Origin: a virus
Reading direction: 5' to 3' (one strand)
DNA length: 30,877 bases
Virus record (IMG/VR): IMGVR_UViG_3300031951_000830
Span: 1-30,877 of that record
A program made the translations under genes and the position numbers. Under the pieces are notes generated by a model. The model was not told the DNA's origin. It searched no databases and worked only from the letters and a program-made list of their open reading frames with translations. How positions within the stretch are numbered: position 1 is the first letter of the stretch; each line of letters begins with the position of its first letter. This document shows, piece after piece, positions 15,385-23,090 of this stretch.

Positions 15385-15782
15385 CAGTGCAGCCCCTCTG
15401 TTTCTTCTAGTAATTGAATCATCTTATCTAGATACCATCTTGCTTTCTTGCAATCAGTAATGGGTCTATCCTTGTGCCACATTCTCATGGTGTACTTAAG
15501 TACGTTACCATGGCAGTAGCTGATCGCTTCAAACTTACCCAGTGTATCTATGATTACATCAATGGTTTCAAACTTGCCGTAGTTGTAATGCTGTGGTTCA
15601 TTGACTTCATCTTCGTCTTCTTCTTCTTTTCTTTTAAACAGATCTTCTGCCTTGTCAAACAAACTCCCATTAAAATAATCTTCTGATCCTACCTCCGGAT
15701 ACTTGTAGTTCTTAACCGCACTGTCCCACTCATCCGGTGTTGCATCGTTTAATCTTTTTGTATTGAATGGATCTACGCTCAT
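15381..15782 (-). CDS. DUF3310 protein (T7 gp1.7-like nucleotide kinase family domain)
   Basis: 133 residues from ATG 15782; this start sits in ATGA with the upstream stop and has AAGGGGG five bases before it, so it is preferred to the ATG at 15806. Residues 1-60 are acidic and disordered, with RKEEEDEDEVN. The C-terminal half carries the DUF3310 pattern: HYNYGKFETIDVI, FEAISYCHGNVLKYTMRMWH, DCKKARWYLDKMIQLLEE. T7 gp1.7, a dGMP/dTMP kinase, has this domain, so a role in nucleotide supply beside nrdA is plausible. Many DUF3310 proteins have not been tested. Confidence 0.75.
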   Translation of the reverse strand: MSVDPFNTKRLNDATPDEWDSAVKNYKYPEVGSEDYFNGSLFDKAEDLFKRKEEEDEDEVNEPQHYNYGKFETIDVIIDTLGKFEAISYCHGNVLKYTMRMWHKDRPITDCKKARWYLDKMIQLLEETEGLHW

Positions 15783-16114
15783 GCATTCCCCCTTGTCTGT
15801 GTCCATTGTGTTAGATCAATTACATTGCTGAATTCATTCTGTGAATTTAAATCATTAAATACTATTTCACCAGACTTAACCATATCATCCATTTCATCTG
15901 AAACAATATTACCAAAAGCTTCATCACGATTTAATAAATGAAAACAAGTAACAATGCCCTTCATCAAGTGCAACAATTCACGATACGAATCCTCAGACAA
16001 TTTATCAGATGGCATGCACATCATGTTTAAGTCTACTGTCCCATTCCAATCTTCATCATCAAAGTTAGGTCGAATAATTAGTACGATGTCATCTTTTTTA
16101 ATGGGGTTACTCAT
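15779..16114 (-). CDS. Hypothetical protein (111 aa)
   Basis: A soluble acidic protein of 111 residues, with a beta-like beginning (DDIVLIIRPNFDDEDWNGTV) and a helical middle (SEDSYRELLHLMKGIVTCFH). The start overlaps the endonuclease I stop by 8 bases and its stop overlaps the DUF3310 start by ATGA. Proteins of this look are common as unassigned genes in replication clusters of podoviruses; I do not recognise a domain. Confidence 0.55.
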   Translation of the reverse strand: MSNPIKKDDIVLIIRPNFDDEDWNGTVDLNMMCMPSDKLSEDSYRELLHLMKGIVTCFHLLNRDEAFGNIVSDEMDDMVKSGEIVFNDLNSQNEFSNVIDLTQWTQTRGNA

Positions 16115-16565
16115 GTTTGGTTCCTTTATATGGATTAAATTCTAATGGCATTATTTTCTTAGGTGCTTCTCTAGTCCACTGCTCTGGTATCTTCTTATCT
16201 GCGTATAAGAAATTGTATTTCTCACACCATTCTGCATACGTTGTTTTAGATACCTTGCTTAATCTTCTTTTGCTACTTGCAAATACAAATCGAATATCCA
16301 ACTCAGGGTGTTGCTTCTGTACCAGTAGATGCTTACGCCTATCTGCTACAGTAAACAACCCCTTCGTCTCAACTATGATGCCATTGGGTAGTAGAAAGTC
16401 AGGAGTGTACTTTCGGTAACACAAGTCTTCCCATTCAATCTTAATAGATTCGTACTTCACATCTACATTTAATTGCTTTAGATCTTCCTCAACAGTTTTC
16501 TCTAGTCCACTACGATAGCCATAGGCTTTAGCTGCATCATATGCCTTCTGGCTAAACTTACGCAT
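16107..16565 (-). CDS. Endonuclease I, T7 gp3-like Holliday-junction resolvase
   Basis: 152 residues, matching T7 gp3 length (149). The protein resolves branched DNA before packaging and breaks down host DNA. Catalytic residues of the family align well: E22 (YRSGLE; T7 E20), D56 (YTPDF; T7 D55), E66 and K68 (IVETKG; T7 E65, K67). The motifs LLPNGIIVETKG and DRRKHLLVQKQHPELDIRFV are typical. The gene abuts the Cas4-like nuclease (one shared base) and overlaps the next gene by 8 bases. Confidence 0.92.
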   Translation of the reverse strand: MRKFSQKAYDAAKAYGYRSGLEKTVEEDLKQLNVDVKYESIKIEWEDLCYRKYTPDFLLPNGIIVETKGLFTVADRRKHLLVQKQHPELDIRFVFASSKRRLSKVSKTTYAEWCEKYNFLYADKKIPEQWTREAPKKIMPLEFNPYKGTKHE

Positions 16566-17422
16566 TACTCTGTGTCTTTCTTAGCAATGTGTACATACGC
16601 TACCATTGGGGGATTCTCTGCTCGTGATACAAGAGATGGTCTCTCTTCTAATCCTTCCCAACATTTATATCTATAAGAACACCAACCACATTCCCTTCCG
16701 AGTACAAGGTTGCCTGTCTCTTTCTTGCGATAGGTTTCAGGTATAGCTTCATAGCATCGTTCAAACTCATTGTTCTTTAGTTTGTCTGCCTTCTCTTTAA
16801 TCTTCTGCACCTCTGCATCTAGATCAATCGTATCAGCAGCTACATACTTAAACTCACCATTCGCTTTATTGATTACCCACCAACCGCCTGCTTTAATATC
16901 CATTGCCTTAGCATAACCAGCTAGTTGTCCTACATATCCAAATGAATCATTGTCATGTAGGGTTTTGTAATCCACAAACTTATTGGCATAGGACCATGGG
17001 CTTGCAGACTTTACGTCATCGACTGCACCTTCAGTGACTAGGTCTGGTGTGCCATGAATCGTGTGATCACCAGCAACCAGAGTTACCTTATCCCCATTTG
17101 CATATGCCACACCTGCTTGAGTTAATAAACCTTTGAACACAGCCTCAGCTATGTCACCCATCATCATGTTGATTATGAAATTTGTAGAGTGAGGAACAGC
17201 ATCTTGTGGACTGTTCTTATCAAACCAAAGCTGACAGTAGTCACGCCCTACGTTTGACATTCGCAATGAGAAGTTGTTATCCCTCTTATCTACAAACTGC
17301 CGGAGTAAGGCAGCACGGACATCACTAACGACTTGTTCTACAACCTCCTCGCTAAGTGTACTATCGCCATGTCTGACCTTACTGAGATACTGGTGTATCT
17401 TTAACTCGGCAGGATGATGCAT
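16565..17422 (-). CDS. Cas4/RecB-like exonuclease with predicted Fe-S cluster
   Basis: 285 residues. PD-(D/E)XK core: MGDIAEAVFK (E93 region), HGTPDLV with D126, DDVK with D136-x-K138, and YVGQLAGY (Q166-x-x-x-Y170) as the RecB-type motif IV. One Cys near the N-terminus (C63, GRDYCQLW) and three near the C-terminus (C245-x-x-C248-x5-C254, RECGWCSYRYKCW) form the pattern that holds a 4Fe-4S cluster in Cas4 and AddB proteins. Such enzymes resect DNA ends; in phages they act in recombination or host DNA degradation. It abuts the candidate SSB gene and endonuclease I. No CRISPR array is nearby. Confidence 0.85.
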   Translation of the reverse strand: MHHPAELKIHQYLSKVRHGDSTLSEEVVEQVVSDVRAALLRQFVDKRDNNFSLRMSNVGRDYCQLWFDKNSPQDAVPHSTNFIINMMMGDIAEAVFKGLLTQAGVAYANGDKVTLVAGDHTIHGTPDLVTEGAVDDVKSASPWSYANKFVDYKTLHDNDSFGYVGQLAGYAKAMDIKAGGWWVINKANGEFKYVAADTIDLDAEVQKIKEKADKLKNNEFERCYEAIPETYRKKETGNLVLGRECGWCSYRYKCWEGLEERPSLVSRAENPPMVAYVHIAKKDTE

Positions 17423-18309
17423 TACTCTACCTCTACGTCAACAAACTCTTCAACAATTTCAGCAAGCTCTGCATCAGGCTGTGCCTTAACATTGTCATTG
17501 AACTCCTTGACGATGTAGTCATTGTAGTTATCAATCCACGCATTGAAGTCAGCAAACAATACCTGATCAGTATCAACTAGATCAATTGTCCAGCCGAGTT
17601 CTAATGTTGCTGTAGGTAAATAGTACGATGCACCTGTAGGTAAAGACTGCTCATCGGAACCTAGAGTAATTGAATGCTGTGGCAGAATACGATTCTGCTT
17701 AGCCATCTGTGCAATAGGAGCACCTAATGTTTTAAATGCATCCTTGTTATCTACTTCCCAAATGAATGGAACAGACTCAACATCACCGAGTTCTTCACCC
17801 TTTGCATTGACTGCACCTTTCATGGTCACCTGACCAAACAGTACACGTACACGCTTGATGGATTTCAACAGTGTCTTAGTCTCAGCAGGCAGTGCAGCGT
17901 AGTCTTCAATCCAACCACTTGGTTTACCACAGTTAAATCCACCTGCATTGTCACGTAAGTCTTCCTTCAAATCCTTAGCCATGATAGTCTTGACATACTT
18001 GCCTTTGCTATCACCACTGCCTTGGATGTAACGCTTGTACATGAAGCGTTGATTAAACAAACGGATAGATACATCCGATGCATACACTGGGTCAAGGTTA
18101 GGACGATCCAGTACGTAGCTACCTGCAGCTACAACTTCTACCTTCTTCTTCTTACCATTGACAGTGCTCTCGCCCATAATGCCCTTGTGATCCAACTTCA
18201 ATCGGGCTAGTGTGTTTTGTTTCTTAGGCACAGCAATATCTGCACCCATACCCATGGCTTGTGCCATTGCTGCAAAGTTACTATTGTTTACTAATGTAAG
18301 ATCTGACAT
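17422..18309 (-). CDS. Conserved phage protein, candidate ssDNA-binding protein
   Basis: 295 residues from ATG 18309, chosen because GAAAGG lies 5 bases before it; an ATG 48 bases upstream would run into the preceding gene and lacks such a site. The protein has basic patches (NGKKKKVEVVAAGSYV, RFMYKRYIQG), aromatic residues and mixed beta strands, then a long helix and a strongly acidic tail (DAELAEIVEEFVDVEVE). An acidic tail is typical of phage SSBs, which use it to recruit partners. It lies between polymerase and exonuclease, where T7-like phages keep the SSB. I do not recognise a named family; the SSB role is inferred. Confidence 0.5.
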   Translation of the reverse strand: MSDLTLVNNSNFAAMAQAMGMGADIAVPKKQNTLARLKLDHKGIMGESTVNGKKKKVEVVAAGSYVLDRPNLDPVYASDVSIRLFNQRFMYKRYIQGSGDSKGKYVKTIMAKDLKEDLRDNAGGFNCGKPSGWIEDYAALPAETKTLLKSIKRVRVLFGQVTMKGAVNAKGEELGDVESVPFIWEVDNKDAFKTLGAPIAQMAKQNRILPQHSITLGSDEQSLPTGASYYLPTATLELGWTIDLVDTDQVLFADFNAWIDNYNDYIVKEFNDNVKAQPDAELAEIVEEFVDVEVE

Positions 18310-18319
18310 GATTACCTTT

Positions 18320-18481
18320 CTATATTTGATATTTACTTCTGCTTGATTCTTGTGCATCGTAGCTTAGCCGGTACTTCTTAACCTTCTGTACTAGTTGATG
18401 CACATTACTACTTCTTTCTACGACAACGCCATCGATACTGAATGTGAATTGTTTGCCGTCATGTTTGTATTCGAGTTTCAT
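18320..18481 (-). CDS. Small hypothetical protein (53 aa)
   Basis: The real start is ATG 18481, which overlaps the DNA polymerase stop as ATGA and has GGAGG seven bases upstream; a longer frame to 18508 would run into the polymerase. The 53 residues (MKLEYKHDGKQFTFSIDGVV then VERSSNVHQLVQKVKKYRLS) suggest a beta hairpin followed by a basic helix. No known motif. Small basic proteins coupled to polymerase may act as accessory factors, but this is only suggested by position. Confidence 0.6.
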   Translation of the reverse strand: MKLEYKHDGKQFTFSIDGVVVERSSNVHQLVQKVKKYRLSYDAQESSRSKYQI

Positions 18482-20526
18482 TGGTGAACCTCCTTTTGCT
18501 CTAGCCAATTATCCCCTATCTTTGCTTCAAGTGCAAGGGGAACATTGAAATTTATACTCCATTTGTTATTAATCAAACCTACTAGATCTGCCTGTACTGA
18601 ATCGATTACATCCACTATCTGTTGGACCTCGTCAGGGTGTACGTCAATCACAATAGAATCGTGTACTGAATTAACCACACAGCTTTGGTATGATTTCAAT
18701 CTCTTGTAGATCTCTACCAGTGCCAAAGGTACGATGTCAGCAGTAGCAAAGGATTGAACTGGGTAGTTCTTGATGGCAGTAAAGTGTGTCACTGTGCCAT
18801 CCCTCTTACGCTTGACATCAGGGAATGAAAACTCCCTGTTGCTAGGGATTTTAATGTAGCCATAATTCAATGCTTGCTTAGCCAGTACACTGTGCCACCT
18901 TGCCACACCACTGTACTTCTCCATGAAGTGTGTGTAATAAGCAGCCTCAGATTGGGTACGACCATACCCAGTAGCACCATACAACGGGGCAAAGGTATGT
19001 GTCTTAGCTACCTGCCTAGATGTAGGCTGACCTGCATCCGTAATAACCTTAGCTGTGTACGAGTGCACATCAAACCCTTCCGATACTTCCTTCATGGCAA
19101 CTGGATCTTGGGATAGGAATGCAGCTACACGAAACTCTAGCTGTGCAAAGTCAGCTTCCATAATCTTGCCACCACCAAAGCGAGATACAAACACACGCTT
19201 AACTGGGAACGTACCACTCCTTGGCATGTTTTGCATATTAGGATTAGCCCCACTGAACCTACCAGTAGATGTGATGTGTTGATTCAATCTAACGTGTAGC
19301 ATTCCATCGGGTTTAATGAAGTCAGATATGCCACCTACAAAGTTATTCAGGTAGCTATCCAGTGCAGATAACCTACGCAACTTGCCTAAAAATTCAGCAG
19401 CATCATCCATACCCTTGGATGTAGCTACACGCTCTAGTGTCTCTAGATTATCTTTACCAGTACCAAAGCCATTGGCACTAGCCCACTTCACATTAGGTGC
19501 AGTGAACTTTAAACCTGCAACTTCTTTAGTTGGCTTGAACTCAAAGCCTACACCATTGCATGTACCACACTTAGTGGATTTCTTAAATGCATTACCATCC
19601 TTCTTAGTCCGGTGGAAGAACCCTTTACCACTACAGCTATGGCACTTCTCTGCCCGTGTCTTGTACACCATATCAAAGTGTCGCTTAACTGCATCCTTAA
19701 ACTCAGTGTCTTTCATGTAGGGTGTGATGGCTGTAGCCCATGCATCTTTACTCCTTGGCTTACGACTGTATATGATCCACGATAACTGCTCTGGACTATT
19801 GAGATTGATTGGGGTATCACCCATCAACTTACGTACATGCTCTTGCAATAGCTTCTCAGTCTGTGCCTTCTCATTCTCAAACTCTACACGCACCTTATCC
19901 AGTGCATCTAGATCAACTCGTATGCCTGTCTGATATATCCGTGCCAATACAATGCACACCTCATTGGACATCTCTATCGTACTAGCTAAGCCCTGATCCT
20001 GTGGTGTCTGCAACTTACGCTGTATAGATTTGTAGATACCTTCAGTCGCACCCAAGTCATGCTCAAGATACATACTCAACTCTGCATGTGGGATATCACG
20101 AGTGCTGTACCCACGCTTGAAGTATTCCTTCATCGTGTCTTGCTTTAGTACCTCGCAGTTATGCCGGATAGCTACGGTGCCTAGGTCTAGTGGCATCTTA
20201 ATACCACGCTGCAATACGTAGTCACCTAGCATGGTATCGAATACTTTACCATCGTACTTAAAGCCAGACTCCCAGAGCCACACTAAATCGTGACTGATAT
20301 TGTGCCCAATTAAAAGTGTAGTCTTGTCTAGTAACTTCTGTACTGCAGTATGATTAGCCGGCACATCTTCTTGTACATCTGTGTGATCGAATGTATATAC
20401 TTGGCATGGCTCATCCAAGGGTTTGCATCCAACCATCACGAGAGTATTGCCAGTCTCGAATGGGTCTAAGTGCTTACGTCCATCCCGATTACTAACTGTG
20501 TTCTCCACGTCAAGGGTTAGTATCAT
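18478..20526 (-). CDS. DNA polymerase, family A, with embedded DnaJ-type zinc finger
   Basis: 682 residues. The 3'-5' exonuclease domain has Exo I D6-V-E8, Exo II GHNISHD (N76, D80) and Exo III YLEHD (D157). The polymerase domain has motif A MEADFAQLEFRV (D459), motif B RQVAKTHTFAPLYG (R504, K508, F512, Y516) and motif C VHDS (D623). F512 is the E. coli Phe762 position. Motif C has Ser after Asp instead of the usual Glu. Between them lie two CxxCxGxG repeats (C295-C298 and C320-C323), a zinc finger like the centre of DnaJ. This insertion is known from SAR116 phage HMO-2011. The start overlaps the HNH gene end by 17 bases. Confidence 0.93.
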   Translation of the reverse strand: MILTLDVENTVSNRDGRKHLDPFETGNTLVMVGCKPLDEPCQVYTFDHTDVQEDVPANHTAVQKLLDKTTLLIGHNISHDLVWLWESGFKYDGKVFDTMLGDYVLQRGIKMPLDLGTVAIRHNCEVLKQDTMKEYFKRGYSTRDIPHAELSMYLEHDLGATEGIYKSIQRKLQTPQDQGLASTIEMSNEVCIVLARIYQTGIRVDLDALDKVRVEFENEKAQTEKLLQEHVRKLMGDTPINLNSPEQLSWIIYSRKPRSKDAWATAITPYMKDTEFKDAVKRHFDMVYKTRAEKCHSCSGKGFFHRTKKDGNAFKKSTKCGTCNGVGFEFKPTKEVAGLKFTAPNVKWASANGFGTGKDNLETLERVATSKGMDDAAEFLGKLRRLSALDSYLNNFVGGISDFIKPDGMLHVRLNQHITSTGRFSGANPNMQNMPRSGTFPVKRVFVSRFGGGKIMEADFAQLEFRVAAFLSQDPVAMKEVSEGFDVHSYTAKVITDAGQPTSRQVAKTHTFAPLYGATGYGRTQSEAAYYTHFMEKYSGVARWHSVLAKQALNYGYIKIPSNREFSFPDVKRKRDGTVTHFTAIKNYPVQSFATADIVPLALVEIYKRLKSYQSCVVNSVHDSIVIDVHPDEVQQIVDVIDSVQADLVGLINNKWSINFNVPLALEAKIGDNWLEQKEVHQ

Positions 20527-21031
20527 TTAATTTCTTCCTAAGATTATTAACTAACATTTCAAGCTGATCAATCGAGGCATCACTTTTAATTGTATTTGCC
20601 TTGTGAGAGATAACCCACACGTTACCTTTAACATAACCAAGATTAGAATCAATCCTATCTACAGATGGTGAACCATCACACAAATACCCAATCCCAAGCT
20701 CAAATGATATGCCTAGTAGGGGACACACTTCAGGTATCACGATGTCTTCCTTATCTAAGTTAAAGTCAAGACCTTTTAACTTTGCCCTAGATTTGCAGTT
20801 CCAATAAAGCTTAACAGCTGGGTTATTTTTATTGTAAGCATTCCTGTAAGCTGCTTTTTTTTTCATATATTCGGGATCTTTTTTTATCCCCAATGTACGT
20901 TCTTTCGTAGCCTTACATGAGTAGCAAGTCCTCTCCACGTATCTCTTAACCTCTCCTGTTTTAAGTCGAGCTTTAGATTTAGGAAACTTACTTTCATCTT
21001 TTTCTTGATTGCATACATGACAAGTTTTCAT
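20510..21031 (-). CDS. HNH endonuclease, probably a free-standing homing type
   Basis: 173 residues. An N-terminal zinc site (C4-x-x-C7 and C36-x-x-C39) precedes a basic linker and an HNH-like domain: PEVCPLLGISFE, SPSVDRIDSNLGYVKGNV, WVISHKANTIKSDAS. The S-x-DRIDS-x-x-GY-x-x-GN phrase with later H/N residues marks a family of phage HNH endonucleases. A strong ribosome site AAGGAGG lies 8 bases before the ATG and a near-consensus promoter just upstream. Local sequence is more A/T-rich (long T runs at 20866-20890) than its neighbours, which fits recent arrival. Its end runs 17 bases into the polymerase gene. Confidence 0.85.
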   Translation of the reverse strand: MKTCHVCNQEKDESKFPKSKARLKTGEVKRYVERTCYSCKATKERTLGIKKDPEYMKKKAAYRNAYNKNNPAVKLYWNCKSRAKLKGLDFNLDKEDIVIPEVCPLLGISFELGIGYLCDGSPSVDRIDSNLGYVKGNVWVISHKANTIKSDASIDQLEMLVNNLRKKLNDTNP

Positions 21032-21055
21032 GGAAAATACCTCCTTATGCCATCA

Positions 21056-21084
21056 GTTATACCTATTAAGTTCACAGATGTCAA
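21056..21084 (-). promoter_or_regulatory. Strong sigma70-type promoter before the HNH/polymerase genes
   Basis: Read on the minus strand: TTGACA (-35, 21084-21079), a spacer of exactly 17 bases, TATAAC (-10, 21061-21056), then the AAGGAGG ribosome site and HNH start. The -35 box overlaps the helicase stop codon (TGA within TTGACA). It would drive HNH, DNA polymerase and the genes after them. Confidence 0.75.
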
Positions 21085-22307
21085 GAGGAGTATATCCCAG
21101 TGGTGTAATCAAACTCACAATGCACAATCCTGTGAATGCCGTTGATTTTATTCTTTACAATATTTAGATGGCGTTGACCGTCATCACCATCAGTAGAATC
21201 TTGCAATGGTGGGTTACGTGCAATCAAGATCATGAGATCTGTCTCACCTGCCAAGCCAGTCTTACTGCCCTCAATCATTGCCTGATTTAATACAATCTTA
21301 CCTTCAGCCTCGGCACTTAACTGTGTGCAATACACGACTAGGCAGTTGTACATCTTACCTATATTGCGTGCGTATATAGCAGTAGCCTTGAGTGATTCGT
21401 GATCATTGGTACTTGAGCCAGCTTCAGCAAACTTACTGCCGATGTCCATCACGACAATGTCAGGCTTGTGCTTCTTGATAACTGACTCAGCCCACTTCAT
21501 TGTCTTGCCAGTAGCATCGACAAACTTTAGGTTGTCCTTGATAGGATCATACACACGATGTGCTGTGTTCTTATCTGCCACGATCTGTGCCATAGTCATA
21601 CCAGTAGCAGCAGTCATGTAACGTGATGCTACACGCTCAGGCTTCTCCTCATTACACAGGATTAAAATCTTAGCACCTTGGTGTGCCCATCCATGTGGTG
21701 CAGCACACAGCGTACTGTGAAAGCTTGACTTACCTACGTTACTCCGTGCACCAATCACAAACAGCATGCCATTGTCTAGTCCATTGACTGACTGGAACAG
21801 TGACTGGATATTAAATCTCCACTTGGTGTTGGATGCAGATGTAGCCAGTAGATTGTCAATGCTATTGTCTACGTATGTAATACGAATCGATGGAGTGAAG
21901 TCATCTTGATATTGATTCAAGATATTGCGTAATGGTTCCATCGTAGTCTCATCACCATTGACATACGAGAATCCTAGGTTAGCTACCTCCTCACCGACTA
22001 CCTGCCTGAACATATTGCTCAGCACTTCAGTAGCTACATCAGAACCCATGACATTCTCATGACGAATCTTATTGAACTGCAATTCGTATGAATGTTTCTG
22101 TGCTGTAGTTAGTGTGGGGTTTGCTGCAAAGAATAATGCTTGGACTTCATCGACAGTTAAATCTCTTTTGTACTGCTCCATCGCACTGTCTATGATGGAT
22201 TTAATCTTACGGGTATCTTTGGTGAATAGCTTTTCAGGACATCTGTTACCTCTTGTCTCATCGTAGAAGTCCTTGTTCATAAGACTTCTAATCAGCGTGA
22301 GTTCCAT
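21081..22307 (-). CDS. DnaB-like replicative helicase
   Basis: 408 residues, a RecA-fold helicase of the DnaB/T7 gp4C superfamily. Walker A is GARSNVGKSS (G186, K193, S194); the catalytic Glu region is ILCNEEKPERVASRY (E220/E221); Walker B is IVVMD (D288); the H3-like Gln is Q329 in CTQLS; and NKINGI matches the end motif region. The first 150 residues lack a zinc or toprim domain, so this helicase is separate from its primase, unlike T7 gp4. It abuts the primase stop without a gap. It unwinds the duplex for the polymerase. Confidence 0.9.
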   Translation of the reverse strand: MELTLIRSLMNKDFYDETRGNRCPEKLFTKDTRKIKSIIDSAMEQYKRDLTVDEVQALFFAANPTLTTAQKHSYELQFNKIRHENVMGSDVATEVLSNMFRQVVGEEVANLGFSYVNGDETTMEPLRNILNQYQDDFTPSIRITYVDNSIDNLLATSASNTKWRFNIQSLFQSVNGLDNGMLFVIGARSNVGKSSFHSTLCAAPHGWAHQGAKILILCNEEKPERVASRYMTAATGMTMAQIVADKNTAHRVYDPIKDNLKFVDATGKTMKWAESVIKKHKPDIVVMDIGSKFAEAGSSTNDHESLKATAIYARNIGKMYNCLVVYCTQLSAEAEGKIVLNQAMIEGSKTGLAGETDLMILIARNPPLQDSTDGDDGQRHLNIVKNKINGIHRIVHCEFDYTTGIYSS

Positions 22308-23090
22308 TTACTCTCCTATAATTTGTTTCAACATTTCTATATCTTCTGGAGTTCGATACTTGATATCATCGTGTAGGTTAAGTGCCTTAGCATTAATACC
22401 ACCGGCTCGTAACTCACGGGTAAACATCAAGGTCTTACTCATTGCGTCAGGATCTAATGCTACCACAACAGTGGGGTACTTGTAAAGCATATCCTTGTGT
22501 TCATCCAATAGTGCAGTGCCTAAGAGGGCGAAGCCTGTGCCACCTAACGTATCGACTACGGCTGCACTAATACAATCCTCTACGACTATAGCTACGCTTG
22601 AGTCACCTACGATATAGGGAAAACGTGCCTCACCATAGCGTCTCCACTTAGGCTGTGTCTCAGGATGACCGGCACGACCAGTGGCATCAGCTAACTTACC
22701 TTCATGTCGGATGGGGAATACTATTCGATCTTCACGAATGTCATAGCGTAGGTCTAGCCAGTGGGGATCTAATCCATACCTGCTACATAAAGTTTTTAGA
22801 TACGGCTTCTCATAGTCCACAACGATCCACTCCGGTAGATTGAATTGGATAGGTAAGTCGCTGTGAAATACTTCCTCTCGCATCATCTTGTACAAATCAC
22901 CTGCAGATAGGAGTGTGCGTGTAGCACCGGCTACATTACAGCTATTGGCATAGCAGTTCCACATTAACCTGCCATTGTCATTGATAGCTGTGAATGTTTT
23001 GTATCGCTTACATGCAGGGCAGTTACCCCTGTGCATCTGACCCAGAGATAAGTCTAGGTCCTGTACGTATCTACGCACATCAACTGTCAT
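22308..23090 (-). CDS. DNA primase (zinc ribbon plus toprim)
   Basis: 260 residues. Zinc ligands C24-x-x-C27 and C46-x4-C51 (GNCPACKRYK...WNCYANSCN) form a T7-like zinc-binding domain that reads the priming site. The toprim domain has the catalytic E171 in IVVEDCISAAVV and the metal-binding D213-P-D215 in VVALDPDAM. It makes RNA primers for lagging-strand synthesis. The start overlaps the upstream gene as ATGA, and the helicase ATG follows directly after its stop. Confidence 0.9.
   Translation of the reverse strand: MTVDVRRYVQDLDLSLGQMHRGNCPACKRYKTFTAINDNGRLMWNCYANSCNVAGATRTLLSAGDLYKMMREEVFHSDLPIQFNLPEWIVVDYEKPYLKTLCSRYGLDPHWLDLRYDIREDRIVFPIRHEGKLADATGRAGHPETQPKWRRYGEARFPYIVGDSSVAIVVEDCISAAVVDTLGGTGFALLGTALLDEHKDMLYKYPTVVVALDPDAMSKTLMFTRELRAGGINAKALNLHDDIKYRTPEDIEMLKQIIGE

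Noticed and set aside
16565-17422. Cas4-like gene as part of a CRISPR system
   Set aside because: No repeat-spacer array or other cas gene was seen; phage Cas4-like nucleases are common without CRISPR.
19382-19720. 112-aa plus-strand frame opposite the DNA polymerase
   Set aside because: Shadow of the polymerase; composition reflects the coding strand and no domain is seen.
18478-20526. Separate DnaJ gene in the polymerase region
   Set aside because: The zinc repeats are in frame with the polymerase on both sides and there is no J domain (HPD) nearby.
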